Shown here: in pieces, positions 1-11,109 of the stretch | How positions within the stretch are numbered: the first letter of the stretch is position 1 | How the letters are laid out: every line of letters starts with the position of its first letter | Origin: Sycobia sp. Sy_11 | Taxonomy: Eukaryota > Arthropoda > Insecta > Hymenoptera > Epichrysomallidae | Direction of reading: 5' to 3' | Assembly: GCA_018907035.1 (NCBI GenBank) | Contig: JACCIC010000226.1 | Coordinates: 186,001 to 250,000 of the forward strand | Length of the DNA: 64,000 nt | Translations under genes and position numbers: made by a program | The notes under the pieces: generated by a model | The model's database searches: none | What the model was told of the DNA's origin: nothing | What the model saw: only the letters and a program-made list of their open reading frames with translations

Positions 1-465
1 GCATCAAAATCTACACAGGTGACGAATCTTGGATCTACGCGTATGAGCCCGAAACAAAACAGCAATCCACTGTATGGGTCTTCCAAGACGAGCCCAATCC
101 CACACACTTGTTAGTGCTCGAAGCACCTCGGAGCAAATGATCACCAGTTGCTTCGGAATAACTGGACATGTGGTAATCGTGCCGTTAGAACAACAAAGAA
201 CGTTGAATTCTGAATGGTACATAACCATTTGTTTGCCAGAAGTGCTTTGTGAAATATAAAAAAACAACCGGGAACGAAGAATCATTCTTCATCATGACAA
301 TCAAAATCAAAAACATCGAATTGATGGATAATCCATCTTATAGTTCTGATTTGGCATCTATCGACTTCTTCTTATTCCAGCACATCAAAAATTAATTTTT
401 TCAACGTTTCTCGGCAGCTGAAAAAACCTTTGATCCATTTAAAAACCATTTCAAATTTCATATTA
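1..465 (+). pseudogene. mariner transposase fragment (C-terminal part, decayed)
   Basis: The plus strand reads as the second half of a Tc1/mariner DD34D transposase that begins left of the window. Recognisable blocks are a TGDESWIYAYEPETKQQSTV segment near the start (first catalytic Asp), a WYITICLPEVLCEI block near 218-258, an ILHHDN block near 283-300 (second catalytic Asp) and a SDLASIDFFLF block near 350-376 (third Asp region). In-frame stops (256-258, 324-326 and 392-394) and at least one frame change break it, so it cannot encode a working enzyme. The family resemblance is to the SETMAR-like mariners common in ant genomes, recognised by motif only. No right-hand terminal inverted repeat could be placed confidently. 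Confidence 0.8.
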
Positions 466-2110
466 AAGTGCGAAATTAAAATAATCGGATAATGATCCCT
501 ATTAGCGATCGAATGCGCAAGAATCAAAACAATGCGAGCGCGAATATCGAATATACCTGCCCCGCGAAAGTAGGCCAAGGAAGAGCAGAGGGAGACTCGC
601 GCGCGTCGCGATAGAGAGCGCAGCAGCTGCACGGCAACCAGCATGGGGAAGATGCCCCACGCCTCCTCCCTACCCGCGCCGACAAACTCTGGATACAGTA
701 AAGACACTAGCCACTGTATTTCGAGCGCCCCATTTTTATTAAATAATAGAAAACTCCCGCTTATGGTACTTTTATATTATTTAATATTTAGCACACATAT
801 AAAATCATACGTGTAAATAAATATAATTATAAATATAAAAATAATTAAGCATGTATAAACATCCCCAAGAGCAAAAGTATATGATTAATTATTATATGCA
901 TAATGATTATTATCATTATATTCTGTTATAATAACTATCATTATTATTATAACGAAGCATATTTAAAAAATTGATAGAACTCAATATTATCATAATTATT
1001 TATCATTGCTATTAGCATAATAACCAAATTTTAACGCAAGAGAAATCTATGATTAATTATTATTTAGATAATTTTAATTATTCTATTTTGTTATAATAAT
1101 TATCGTTATCATTATTATTATTATTAAATATTACCTAGAATATGAGCGAACTAAATTAAGAAGTATTATTTTAAAACAGCGCCGAAATTATTACAATAAT
1201 AATTTATATTATAGAAATACAAACGTCTCCACGGACAAAAATATCAACTTAATCATTATTCCTATTTTTCGCGCCGCTTACATTATAATAGTAAGTTTAA
1301 AATCTTATGTACCAGGGAACTAGTATTCAGTTTTGCCTTACTGAAGCAGAAAACGAAATATCAATATAAGTTCTAATACTACGGATAAGGACTGGCCTTT
1401 TATACCTTAGTTTTCTACCCGCAATCAAGTTTGGACACTGAGAACTATAAGTAGGGCCTCCGAGCTAGAGGCGATTTTTCAAGTCGTTTTACCTTAACAA
1501 TATTGCTCTTGGAAGCTGTTGGAAGTCCTACTTGACTTATACACTTCCAAATAACGAAGTTGCACAGCCAATTATTATTATAATTTGTTATGATAATTAT
1601 CGTTATTATTGTTAAATAAATATCCGAGAGATTTAAATTACGAATTATAATTATAAGACAGCGTCGAAATCATGATAAGAATACGAACGTCCTCAAGGGC
1701 AAAGTCGCAAATTAGCATTAGAATTCGTATAATTATAATGCGATTATTATTATTATATTACAGTAAAATTATTATTTTTTGGTGGCTCAATACGAAATTA
1801 GCTGAACGGTGGCGTAAACACCCGATCGACTGATGTTTCGTGTATAAAAGGGCAAAATTTTCATGCTAAAAGCAGTTCTCTCGGCAATACGGCTGAAAAA
1901 TGCTACCTAGAGATGACTCCAGAGGTCTAGTAATCCTGCCTGCTCGAAAGTCTTGAATAGTAGAGTCGTGATCCTGGTTGCGTGGCGCTCCATTAAAGAC
2001 CAGCGGCTTCACTAAAAACTCCTCTTTTTTCCTGATGAGACTTGATTCTGGGTTCGCGACGCTCCGTTAAAGACTAGCAGGCCTCGTTCGTTTTCCACAT
2101 TCCCTCCAGT
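466..2110. other. gene-free stretch with repeated AT-rich blocks
   Basis: No coding region is supported. About 530-715 is an isolated CpG-rich patch. From 880 to 1760 an AT-rich block recurs imperfectly: about 1051-1250 resembles 1568-1720, sharing a TTATAATAATTATCGTTATC-like core, a GCGTCGAAAT / GCGCCGAAAT stretch and an ACGAACGTC / ACAAACGTC stretch. Around 1850-1890 a TATAAAAGGG box is followed about 25 bp later by CAGTTCTCTC, reminiscent of LTR core promoters. Two copies of a roughly 38-bp repeat (GATTCTGGGTTCGCGACGCT type) lie at about 1970-2008 and 2044-2084. This may be decayed LTR-retrotransposon sequence, but no paired LTR was found. Confidence 0.4.
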
Positions 2111-2116
2111 TCTAGT

Positions 2117-2123
2117 AAATATA

Positions 2124-2196
<73 letters not shown>

Positions 2197-2199
2197 GGT
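2117..2199. repeat. (TA)n microsatellite, interrupted by TATG
   Basis: Alternating TA with several ATGTAT interruptions, about 83 bp. Confidence 0.95.
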
Positions 2200-2349
2200 G
2201 CGCGAAATTAATATAATAAGTGCGTATAAATATAAGTTATAAATACCGTTTACGGAAGAGACCATGTATTATTAGGTTTCTCTCCATCATAACCAATACA
2301 ATATCTGGCTATTTCAGTCAACTGATTTAATTATAGAATATTTTTTCTA

Positions 2350-3546
2350 CAAGGGTGGATTGAAAAGTTTCCGGTCTGACCAAGAAAAACAACGTTTTTA
2401 AGATTTTTTTTATTTCTCAACATAATCTCCTCCAAGGCTGATACATTTCTCATAGCGGTGTTCTAGTCTAGTGTTGCCATCTCTATAGACTGATTCGTCA
2501 AGCTCCTCAAAATACCGATTTACAGCTTCGATTACTTCTTCATTGTCCGCAATCTCTTAGCGCTAAGCCATTTTTTGAGGTTAGGAAACAGATAATAGTC
2601 ATTCGGGGCTAGGTCTGGAGAGAAAGGAGGGTGCGGCATCAATTCAAATTTCAGATCGTTGATTTTAGCCATCGCAACGATTGACGTGTGCGCTGGTGCG
2701 TTATCGTGATGAAATAAGATTTTTTTTCGCCAGATGAGATCGTTTAATTTTCACTTCGTGGCTCAAACGTTGCAATAAGTCTGCGTAGTGTTGACCAGTG
2801 ATAGTTTTACTCTTTTCAAGGTAATCAATGTATATAATACCTTTTGCATCCCAAAAAATAGTAGCCATAACCTTGTTTGCCGAAAAAATTGTTTTTGCCT
2901 TCTTTGGAGTTGGTTCCCCTGGTCCAATCCACTGTTTTGACTATTGTTTGGTTTCATAAGTGTAGTGGTGGATCCAAGTTTCGTCAACGGTTACGAATCG
3001 ACGCAAAAATTCGCTTGGATTACGCTTATACAACGCCAAATTGGCGGTAGAAATGTTCTTTCGAATCAATTTTTGGTCGACTGTTAGCAAACGCGGCACC
3101 CATCTTGCACAGAGTTTCTCCATATACAAATGTTGGTGCAAAATATTTTGTACACGTTCATATGAAATCTTACAGGTCTCAGCTACCTCGCGCACTTTTA
3201 ATCTGCGGTCTTTCAGCATTATTTGATGGATTTTTTCGATTATATCTGGTGTTGTGATGATGGGGAGGATGTCCCCAGTGTTGAGTCCATCTCTTCTTTA
3301 ATTTCCTTTGGCGTTAACCCCTTCAAATAAAAGTATTTGATAACAGCACGATTTTCCAGCTTTTCCATTTTTACCAAAAACACAGAGGCGTCTCGTTTAG
3401 CGTGCTCTCAAACCTTAATTAATATGGCGGTCGGACTGAAACTATAGCTACAAGCTATCTAAGGATGTTACTATAAAACCCCACCTCAAGGTAGGCCTAG
3501 TGGCGCCATCTGTTGGTCAGACCGGAAACTTATCAATCCACCCTCG
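2350..3546 (-). mobile_element. mariner-like element, full length but decayed (copy 1 of family A)
   Basis: The ends are inverted repeats sharing GGGTGGATTG and AAGTTTCCGGTCTGACC. A TA dinucleotide sits directly outside each end (2348-2349 and 3547-3548), the mariner target duplication. Length is 1197 bp, close to the usual 1.2-1.3 kb. The minus strand carries a DD34D transposase: it starts near 3367 (MEKLENRAVIKYFYLKG), then shows the DRRLKVREVAETCKIS helix-turn-helix block, LCARWVPRLL, VDETWIHHYTYETKQ (first Asp) and PDLAPNDYYLFPNLKKWLS (third Asp). In-frame stops and frame changes interrupt it, and the HQDN-type block with the second Asp is damaged near 2690-2720, so it is a fossil. A deletion derivative of the same family lies at 50101-50682. 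Confidence 0.88.
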
Positions 3547-3550
3547 TATA

Positions 3551-3672
3551 TAATACTAGCATCCCCGTCTCGGCTTCGCCCGAAATAATGATTTCACCGA
3601 TTACTTATCGTAATTTACCTATCGTCGCTTCTGAATTCAAAGACATTTTATGCCATTTTATACAATATATTA
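3551..3672. repeat. dispersed repeat, left-end fragment (CTCGGCTTCGCCCG type)
   Basis: Starts ACTAGCATCCCCGTCTCGGC and continues TTCGCCCGAAATAATGATTT, then TTACCTATCGTCGCTTCTG. The same order of blocks occurs at 38963-39112, where it leads into the inverted 60-bp minisatellite element. Here a mariner has inserted at 3671-3672 and the rest is missing. Confidence 0.7.
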
Positions 3673-4609
3673 CGTGTACAAATAAGTTTCCGCCGTTTTG
3701 AAAAGATGGAGCTACCGATAAGATAACATCGAAATTGTTAGCTGTCAAAAGTTGTATAGTATATGTTACATCTTGAAACAGTACAACCTTTTAATACCTC
3801 TGACTTTATACTAGCATCACTTAGTTTTCAGCGAATTAATGTCAAGTTTTGAGCCAAGTAAGCGTAATTTACGGGAATTGTTAATTTACTTTCATTTAAA
3901 GTAATCTGCAACTGAAGCACATTGGCTACTCATAGAAGCATATGGTGATGTTAACTTGAGTGAGAGAAGTTGTCGGGAGTTGTTCAAAATATTTAAAAGT
4001 GGTGATTTTGACGTGGAGGACAAAACACGAAATGGAAGGCCAAAAGTGTATGGTGAGACAGAATTGGAAGCTTTACTCGAGGAAGATCCGTGCCCAACGC
4101 AAGAAGAACTTCCACAAGAATTCGGAGTGATTCAGCAAGCTATTTCTCAAATCTCTGGGTATGGTCCAAATGCAATTGAGCCGAGCATTGAAGATTAAAC
4201 ATTCACAATATGCCAAAAGACACGATAAAGCCATTTTTCAGCATAACAACGGTCGCCACATGTTTAAAAACCGTAAAGGAAACGTTAGAAACACTGAATT
4301 GGGACTTCCTATCCAACCCGCCGTATTCCCCAGATATTGCTTGTTCAGACTACTAACTATTTCGATCGATGACTTATGGTCTGGCTGAGCAGCACGTCAC
4401 TTATTACGAGGAATTGAAGAAATGGATCGATTCGCGGATCGCCTCAAAAGACGAGCAATTTTTTAGACGGGGTATACACTTGCTGCCTGAAACATGGTCA
4501 AAAGAAGTAGAAATTGAGGGGCAATATTTGGAATGACATTATTTGTATCTTTTTTTACAATAAATTCTTATTTTTTTATAAAAACTGCGGAAACTTATTT
4601 GTACGCCAA
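3673..4609 (+). mobile_element. Mos1-group mariner, internally deleted and inactive (family B)
   Basis: Inverted ends share GTACAAATAAGTTTCCGC (left at about 3676, right ending about 4605), flanked by TA at 3671-3672 and 4610-4611. The plus-strand reading frame starts at the ATG at 3839 and matches the start and FKSGDFDVEDK region of the intact mariner at 56033-57070. A TAA replaces a Lys codon at 3902-3904. The frame jumps from about residue 110 straight to the region near residue 225, so roughly 330 bp is missing. The second catalytic Asp lies in HNN instead of HDN. It inserted immediately beside the mariner at 2350-3546, inside a dispersed repeat. Confidence 0.82.
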
Positions 4610-4728
4610 TATATTTATGAACCATTTCGACAATATGAAAACTATTATAATTTTACTATTAATATTGACTCTAATTATAATATGAGTGTCAATATATTCA
4701 TCAGTGGATTGAAGGAAATATATAAGGT

Positions 4729-4729
<1 letters not shown>

Positions 4730-4783
<54 letters not shown>
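4730..4783. repeat. (TA)n microsatellite
   Basis: Pure alternating TA, about 52 bp. The surrounding 4610-5080 is AT-rich with no supported gene. Confidence 0.95.
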
Positions 4784-4790
<7 letters not shown>

Positions 4791-5299
4791 TTCATTTACT
4801 ACTAAAAACTGTAATGTTACGAGAAATATATTTAAAAAAGAATAAATAATGATACCTAGATTTTATAAGTAATAGAAACTTAAACATTAGTTTTTGATTT
4901 TAAAAATAACTGTAACTGCTTGAATTACAGATAATTTTATAGTAATAAGGAGATCATTTCATTTTATACAAATTTAAAATAAACCATCTGTATAGAATCA
5001 CCAAAAAATTAATAAAATATATTTAATAAAATGTTATATTTGTATAATATTAATCTCTATTTCTTTTTATACAACAGCGGTGTGTCCAATCGAGTCAAAA
5101 TCTAGTATGGAGTAACAATATATTTGACATATATTTGACATTTAACTTTTACGGACGGGTAAGAATTTTTTTCCTGTGATAATTCTTATATCTAACAGGG
5201 TTTGGATGGTTAGCCGAGATCGAGTTTGATCGTTATCGTAAGGTAAAAATCATAGGCAACGAGAATAGGCGCGGTCTGTGATTGCATTGGAGAATTAAA

Positions 5300-7110
5300 A
5301 CGCGGACAAAATTGTAATGGAAGCGGTAACTCGAAGTAGTTCACGAATACGGAAAAGACATGAATCAGGAGAAGGTACGAAATCAGCAGCTGGGTCCGTC
5401 ATCCTAACGTCGGGATTAGCGTTTTTCATTCTATTTCATTCCATATATGGGAAGATGCGAACGTCGTTGTTTCGTGTAACAGAAGTACAGCATAGAAGGT
5501 AGGTTGAAGGGAAAACGGGTTGACATATCGTAGGAATCGGAACAATATTAAAACATAGCAGTGCAAATCTGACGTTGGACTATCGGAAACCAGATGTCAA
5601 GAGAGTTCTCAGTTCCGGTGGAAGGAGTCGCGATGGAAGTTCAAAAATACCTTGCTTATATCACAGGTGAATAGTATGAATTTACGGTCATTCCGTTCGG
5701 GTTGACCATGTTGCCGGCAGTGTTTACCCATTTTATTAAATACGTCTTTACCGAGCTAATAAGGGCAAGGGTTCTGTTGATCTACTTGAATGATTCTATT
5801 ATAAAAGCGGCACCACGGTAGGAAGCACTCAAGAAACTACAGTTAGTGTTGGGCGTAGCGTCGGAGTATCGTTTGCTGGTAAATTAGAAACAGTGCGAAT
5901 TACTGCAGAATAAAATTTACTTCTTGGAATGTGTAGTAGCGAAAGGTAACATCAGATCCTCGCCGAAAACCAGAAGTCTTGGTGAATTATGTAGAACCAA
6001 AAACAGCAAAGCAGCCGCAGGTTTTCTAGGACTTGCAAGTTACTTGAGAAAATTCATAGAGGGAATGAGGGATACGCTTCAATAGCTAAAATGCTAAGCG
6101 GTATGGTATGGAAGGATGTGCTGGATGACTTCACATTCGAAGAAGGACTGTGACAAACTTTTACACATCTGAAACAAGTACACGTGGAAGCGCCTGTTTT
6201 ACAACTCTAAAAGTCACAATCACGAGATACAGCTACTTACGGACGAGCGAACGACGGTTATGGGTCCTTCTCGTGAAAATGAATCCAGATGACCATCAAT
6301 TTCATCTAGTCTATTATATAAGTAAGAAGACGATACTAACCCAGAGTAGGTATGGCAGTTATGAATTCGAATTTCTAGCTGTTGTCAAGATGCTCCGCAA
6401 CTTCAGGATCTATTTCTGTAGCGTGAGCTTCAATTAATTACACGACTTTCCAGCAGATAATAGAAAAGGAGTTGAGCGCACGAGTAGAAACATAATTGAT
6501 ATTTATCGATTAATTCAGTTACATGATTGATTATCGTACAGAATATCACATGAAGCATGTGGAAGCGTTTAGCAGGGTATCAAACATCAACGTTATCGTT
6601 AACTCGTTAGTCAGAAGGTTCACAAGACCTCTAAAGATAGATGAAAATACTGCAACTATCAAGACCTTATTGTTTTTATTATTGCAAAATCGCGTTTGAT
6701 ATAAAGATTATATACTTAGGCATGGACTCTTGTATAATGTCGTCAAAGAGGAACAAAAGCTAGTGGTGCCATGAGTTTTACAGTCAGAGCTGACTAGAAG
6801 GGATCACGAGATAAGATATTTCGGTACGAGCAAGATAATGGAAGTCTTTCAACGTGAATATTACATTATCAACATGGAGCAAAGATTTCTGAGTAAATCC
6901 AAAATTGTCTTTTATGTATTCTCAAAACGCGCAAAGCAGGCAGAGTGCCGGGGTTCCTGCAAGAGATCCTAAGTGACGATACGCCGCTACATACGGTCCA
7001 TGTGGACCATATCGGTCCAGTATCCGCAACTAGGAAGTAATACATACATCTGCTCCTTGTCTTGGATGCCTTCACAAAGTATATTAGCATCTCCTTGTGT
7101 ATTACCCAGG
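5300..7110 (+). pseudogene. Ty3/gypsy-like pol relic (RT, RNase H, integrase)
   Basis: Plus-strand pol fragments appear in the usual order. Reverse transcriptase at about 5640-5960: YEFTVIPFGLTMLPAVFTHF, then LIYLNDSII, where the catalytic YxDD is altered to YLND. A connection block GFLGLASYLRKF lies near 6030. RNase H at about 6250-6437: LWVLLVKMNPDDHQFHLVYY and SRYGSYEFEFLAVVKMLRNF. Integrase at about 6815-7090: FGTSKIMEVFQREYYIINME and a block ending near the conserved DHIGPV site. Many stops and frame changes make it inactive. No flanking LTR pair was recognised, although 7.4-8.4 kb could contain decayed terminal sequence. Confidence 0.75.
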
Positions 7111-9059
7111 ATAGAGCTGGGAGGGTGGTGTAATTTGGCTAAATTTTCAATTGCATGGTGCCCTGAAAAAATACAATTGATTTTGTTCACGTAGTGAAAA
7201 CGATATCGCGAAAGGTTGCGAAGACCGGGCCAGTAAGGTGGGAGCTTCAGCTTTCTAAAACGTCTGAGACAACTGATCTTTCTACTGCAGAAAATGACCG
7301 TATGTTCTACCAGCAAAGCAGATCATTTGCGGAGCTCAATTTTAGGGCTGACTCATCTTATGACTGCTGTCATTGGTGGCAGGTTGGCTGGGAAAAGATC
7401 CCGTAAAGATCTTCCTGTGAGTTTTGTTGGCAGAGAGCGAGGCAGGGGCACGATGAGGATTGGGCGTGGCAGGTGTTGTATCCTATCGTTTCCGACGAAA
7501 AATATTACTCCAGACGATTAATGATACTACGTACCTGACGAGGGGGTTTCTCTTCCTTGAAATTTAATTCGAACAAATTGAATTCCGGGATTTTCAGGTC
7601 AATCCACGGAGGTGAAGAGTCTGATGCCGTTGTCGCCCAATCAGGGCGTTGATTCCGCGAAGTGCAGAAGTTTTTTTCCTCCGTTAGGCTTCACGAGAGT
7701 CGAGGGTTCGAGAGTTGAATCATTCTCCATGGAGGTCATGAATATCTGTTCTGAAACAATTATGGGGGATCTTCTTTTATTGATCTTTAACTTGCTAGAC
7801 GGAATCGTACTTCTACCAGTTTAATGAAATGAACAAAAGAGATGAGGAAAGAAAGAGGATGGCCACCTAAAAGGGCGTTCTGGTTAGGAACGAATTAATT
7901 CATACCATGTATATGTTGTTAAATTCCACAGTCTAAACAGATTACTATGTTATTAATTCAAAAAAGCTCAATACGTTTCCCTGCAATTGCACTAAAACTG
8001 TCCAGTACATTACATAACGAGAAGTTCTTAGTATATACAAGATTCCCGATCTTGAAATAGAGTGTCCACTCGTCAAGCTGTGCAGGGAATGGGTTACCCA
8101 GCTTGATATTTTCCAGTCACAACAATGCGTCGTTAGGCGTCCACATTAAATAGAGTCTTTCCAAAGATTCATCAGAATGTGGAAGATTATTCTTCTCAGT
8201 ACTATTACTCAGATACTGTCCAAATTACGGGTTTCGTCACCATCACAATTGAATAGGATTGCAGGCCAGGCACGTGCATTGCTTAAATGTGATTATTTGA
8301 ATTGTGGACAAAGGACAAATAACACTGCACGGATTATTGCTTTGAATAAGCTTAACTTGTTTACCTCTTTCGAAAACCTCAAGATTTTCCCATAGCAAGT
8401 TAGCTCATCATATGTGTGATTCCGTATACATGCTATTTTAAGGCAAAATCTTCGGTTTTCTCGTCACGGCACATATCAAGCATGTACCTTATGTGTACAT
8501 ATAGTTTGGCCTCTAGCCAGAGTTCGCTCGCCATCGTTTCTATAAACTATAATATTACCTGAAAAAACTATAATATTAACTATAATTCTTATTACTTATT
8601 CATAATAGAATATTTCGAAGTAATTTTCATTGCCTTGCCATTTTAAAACCAATATCTCTAAATTTCCATCTCTGCCGTATATTCGTTAAACATCATACTT
8701 GACTGAATTGTTGACACACGCGAAGCCACATTGGCCGAAGTTTAACAGTCCGGGGATCGCGTTACATTTCCTTTTTCCATACGCGACTCGATATGGTCAT
8801 ATGAAGAACGTATTGTGTTTATTTAAAATATATACGAGTACTATATCGAGCCTATATATAAACATTTTATTTTTATCGTATTTGTTTCGGATTACAATTA
8901 TTTTTTAAACTATATTAAATCTAATTCTACATTAAACACTAGAAACCTTTTTTTCTGAAACATATATAAAATTATAAACTAAAAAAAATAAAGGCAGCCT
9001 TAACTGAGCTTTCATCGTGAGAAGACGCGTTAATTGATAGGTCCGTTTGTAAACAAAGT
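7111..9059. other. gene-free stretch, probably old transposon sequence
   Basis: GC content is moderately raised at 7200-7800 and 8050-8400. Short open frames there show no recognisable domain. It may include the decayed end of the gypsy relic at 5300-7110. From 8540 to 9000 it is plain AT-rich sequence. Confidence 0.4.
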
Positions 9060-9176
9060 AAATTTCCCGTACTGGGGACTTCGGCCCCAGTACTGATGCT
9101 TCAAATTACAAATTATATTACAACGAAAGTTTCATATAACTTTTAGCAGCTATGAATAAAAGGCTGATTTTTTAAA

Positions 9177-9611
9177 ATGGTCCTTCTCATCAAGGGCCAG
9201 TCACTTCTGTCCGAAATTCTCGATTTAAAACACGTGCCATCCAACAGCCACACGAGTACCAAGGCAAAAGAAAATCAATCGACTAATGTGTTCACATACA
9301 TTGCAAAATCAGAAATCACTAAAAGCTATTTGATTGCAGCTAAACAAAACTTATATCCGAAACGAGACCAAGGAATTACGCTTGATTGCAAAGGAGACCT
9401 TACACAAACGGACTATGCAGTCGCCAATGGCGACATAGTTGGCGCAAAAAATATAATAAGTGCCTACAAAATTTCGAATAATCGCATGTGCATATATCTT
9501 GCCTCTAAAAGTTTTGTGACAAAGCTACCATCTTCAACAGTAATGAGATTGAAAAGACCATTTTCTTCTACGTTATCAGCAACAGATTCGGTAGAAATTT
9601 ATCCAGAATAA
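9177..9611 (+). pseudogene. ORF1 (gag-like) N-terminal part of the RNase H-bearing LINE
   Basis: 144-codon frame without a recognised catalytic domain. The segment around residues 80-115 (ANGDIVGAKNIISAYKISNN, then RMCIYLASKSFV) has the look of the RNA-binding portion of LINE ORF1 proteins. The start codon used is the first ATG. The frame stops at 9609-9611, and a Lys-rich low-complexity stretch and several stops separate it from the second ORF1 piece at 9728-9988. ORF1 is therefore split, probably by deletion or frameshift. It sits directly upstream of the endonuclease frame, which supports its identity more than its own sequence does. Confidence 0.5.
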
Positions 9612-9727
9612 AATTCAGCAACTAATTTAAATTTCAAAGTTAATCAAAAAAAGAAAAAAAAACAAAGAGGCAAATTCTAATGATTTTTTCGATGTGCAAA
9701 ATAAATTAATACCGTTCACAGCAATTT

Positions 9728-9988
9728 ATGAAACAAAATTCTAATGCCTACCCAATGAACATACAGCAAATCACAAAATTTTTAATAGATTGCTATGGAA
9801 AAGCGAATGTTATTCAAATTGCTAATAAAACTACACAAAATATTACCGGTCTTAGTGGTATGGTCAAAGAAATACACGATGTTATAACAGACAGAAATCT
9901 AAAAACAAAAATAAATAGAATTTTAAAAAGATTAAATAAAAGGAGCACAGATTCAGCCTCCCATCAATCAAATTCTTCAGAAGAATGA
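9728..9988 (+). pseudogene. ORF1 C-terminal part; stop overlaps the ORF2 start
   Basis: 86-codon frame, Lys- and Asn-rich, predicted mostly helical, no known catalytic motif. Its TGA (9986-9988) overlaps the ATG of ORF2 (9985-9987) in an ATGA arrangement, suggesting that ORF2 is translated by stop-coupled reinitiation as in several LINE groups. The R1-clade element at 14.4-18.6 kb has the same junction. The missing centre of ORF1 lies in the broken interval 9612-9727. Confidence 0.5.
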
Positions 9989-10852
9989 AGAAAAGTCGGA
10001 ATATAAACTTAAAAATTATATTTTGGAACGCTAGGAGTATACTAAACAAAAAAAAATGAACTGCAGAAAATACTGAAAGATATAGACATCTTTATTGCAG
10101 TGGAAACATGGTTAAACAAAAATTCAAATTACAAAAATCTTCTCAATTTCAGCGGCTTTCAAACCCTCAGGAAGGATAGTGAACGATCAAGAGGAAGGGG
10201 TATACTAGTACTGATAAGGAACAATATCTTGTTTTCAGAAATAAAAAATTTAAATACCGGCGATTCCTCGGTCGAATTAGCGGGAATTAAATTAAATAGC
10301 ACTGAACCCAATATTCATATAATAATTTGCTATCGAACTCCAGGTATACTCTTAAGCCAAGTAAAATGGAATAAAATATTTGAAAATATAGACCAAAAGT
10401 ATAATTCAATTTTTATCGGAGATTTTAATGCACACCATCGTTGTTGGAAATGTCCAAAAAATGATAAAAATCGAGAAAGACTCCTAGAAAGTGTAAACAA
10501 TTCAAATCTTATTCTTCATAATTATAGCACACGAACATACATTCGATCGTATACTGGAATTACATCCAACCTCGACCTGGTATTCTCTTCGGAAAAAATC
10601 GCGGAAAAAATAAATGTTAAGGCTAAAGAGGACACTTGGGGTTCCGATTACTTTCCGTTAGAAGTCCAAATTGATGTATCAAAATGCATATATAGTAAAA
10701 AATCCTTTTGTTTAAAATCAGTTAGAACAGACTGGACTAAAACCTTCCAAACTTTAGAACAAAAATATAATTTTTTCCTATTAACCGAATTCAATAATAT
10801 ATCTCCCACAAAAAATATGAACATTTTATTAACATTTTATCAGATGCAATAA
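9985..10852 (+). pseudogene. ORF2 endonuclease domain (exonuclease-endonuclease-phosphatase fold)
   Basis: From the ATG at 9985 the frame reads MKKSRNINLKIIFWNARSIL, the typical start of a LINE endonuclease. One extra A in the A-run at about 10049-10057 shifts the frame. In the corrected phase follow FIAVETWLN (catalytic Glu), GDFNAHH (Asp/Asn pair) and TSNLDLVF. The final motif, normally S-D-H, reads GSDYFPLE, so the general-base His is replaced by Tyr and the nicking activity is probably lost. In the living element this enzyme cuts target DNA to prime reverse transcription. The stretch to the RT domain (10853-11109) is scrambled by further frameshifts. Confidence 0.72.
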
Positions 10853-11109
10853 GAGCAAATCCTCCTCGTCGTAAAAAAGTAAACGATGGAGTACATCGAA
10901 ATCCGATACCCTGGTGGGACTCGGAGTGTGATAAGTATAAAAGATTGAGAACTGCTTCTTTTAAACAATGGAAATTTCTAGGAATATTTATGATTATATA
11001 AAATATAAAAAAATATTGCAATAGCCCGAAAAATCTTAAGAAAGAAAAAATAGGAAAACAATCAAAACTTCGTAAAACAAATTGATTTTAGAAATAATAG
11101 CAAATTTTC

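Noticed and set aside
372..707. 111-codon minus-strand frame over the CpG-rich patch near 600
   Set aside because: No domain, overlaps a mariner fragment, no splice or promoter support.
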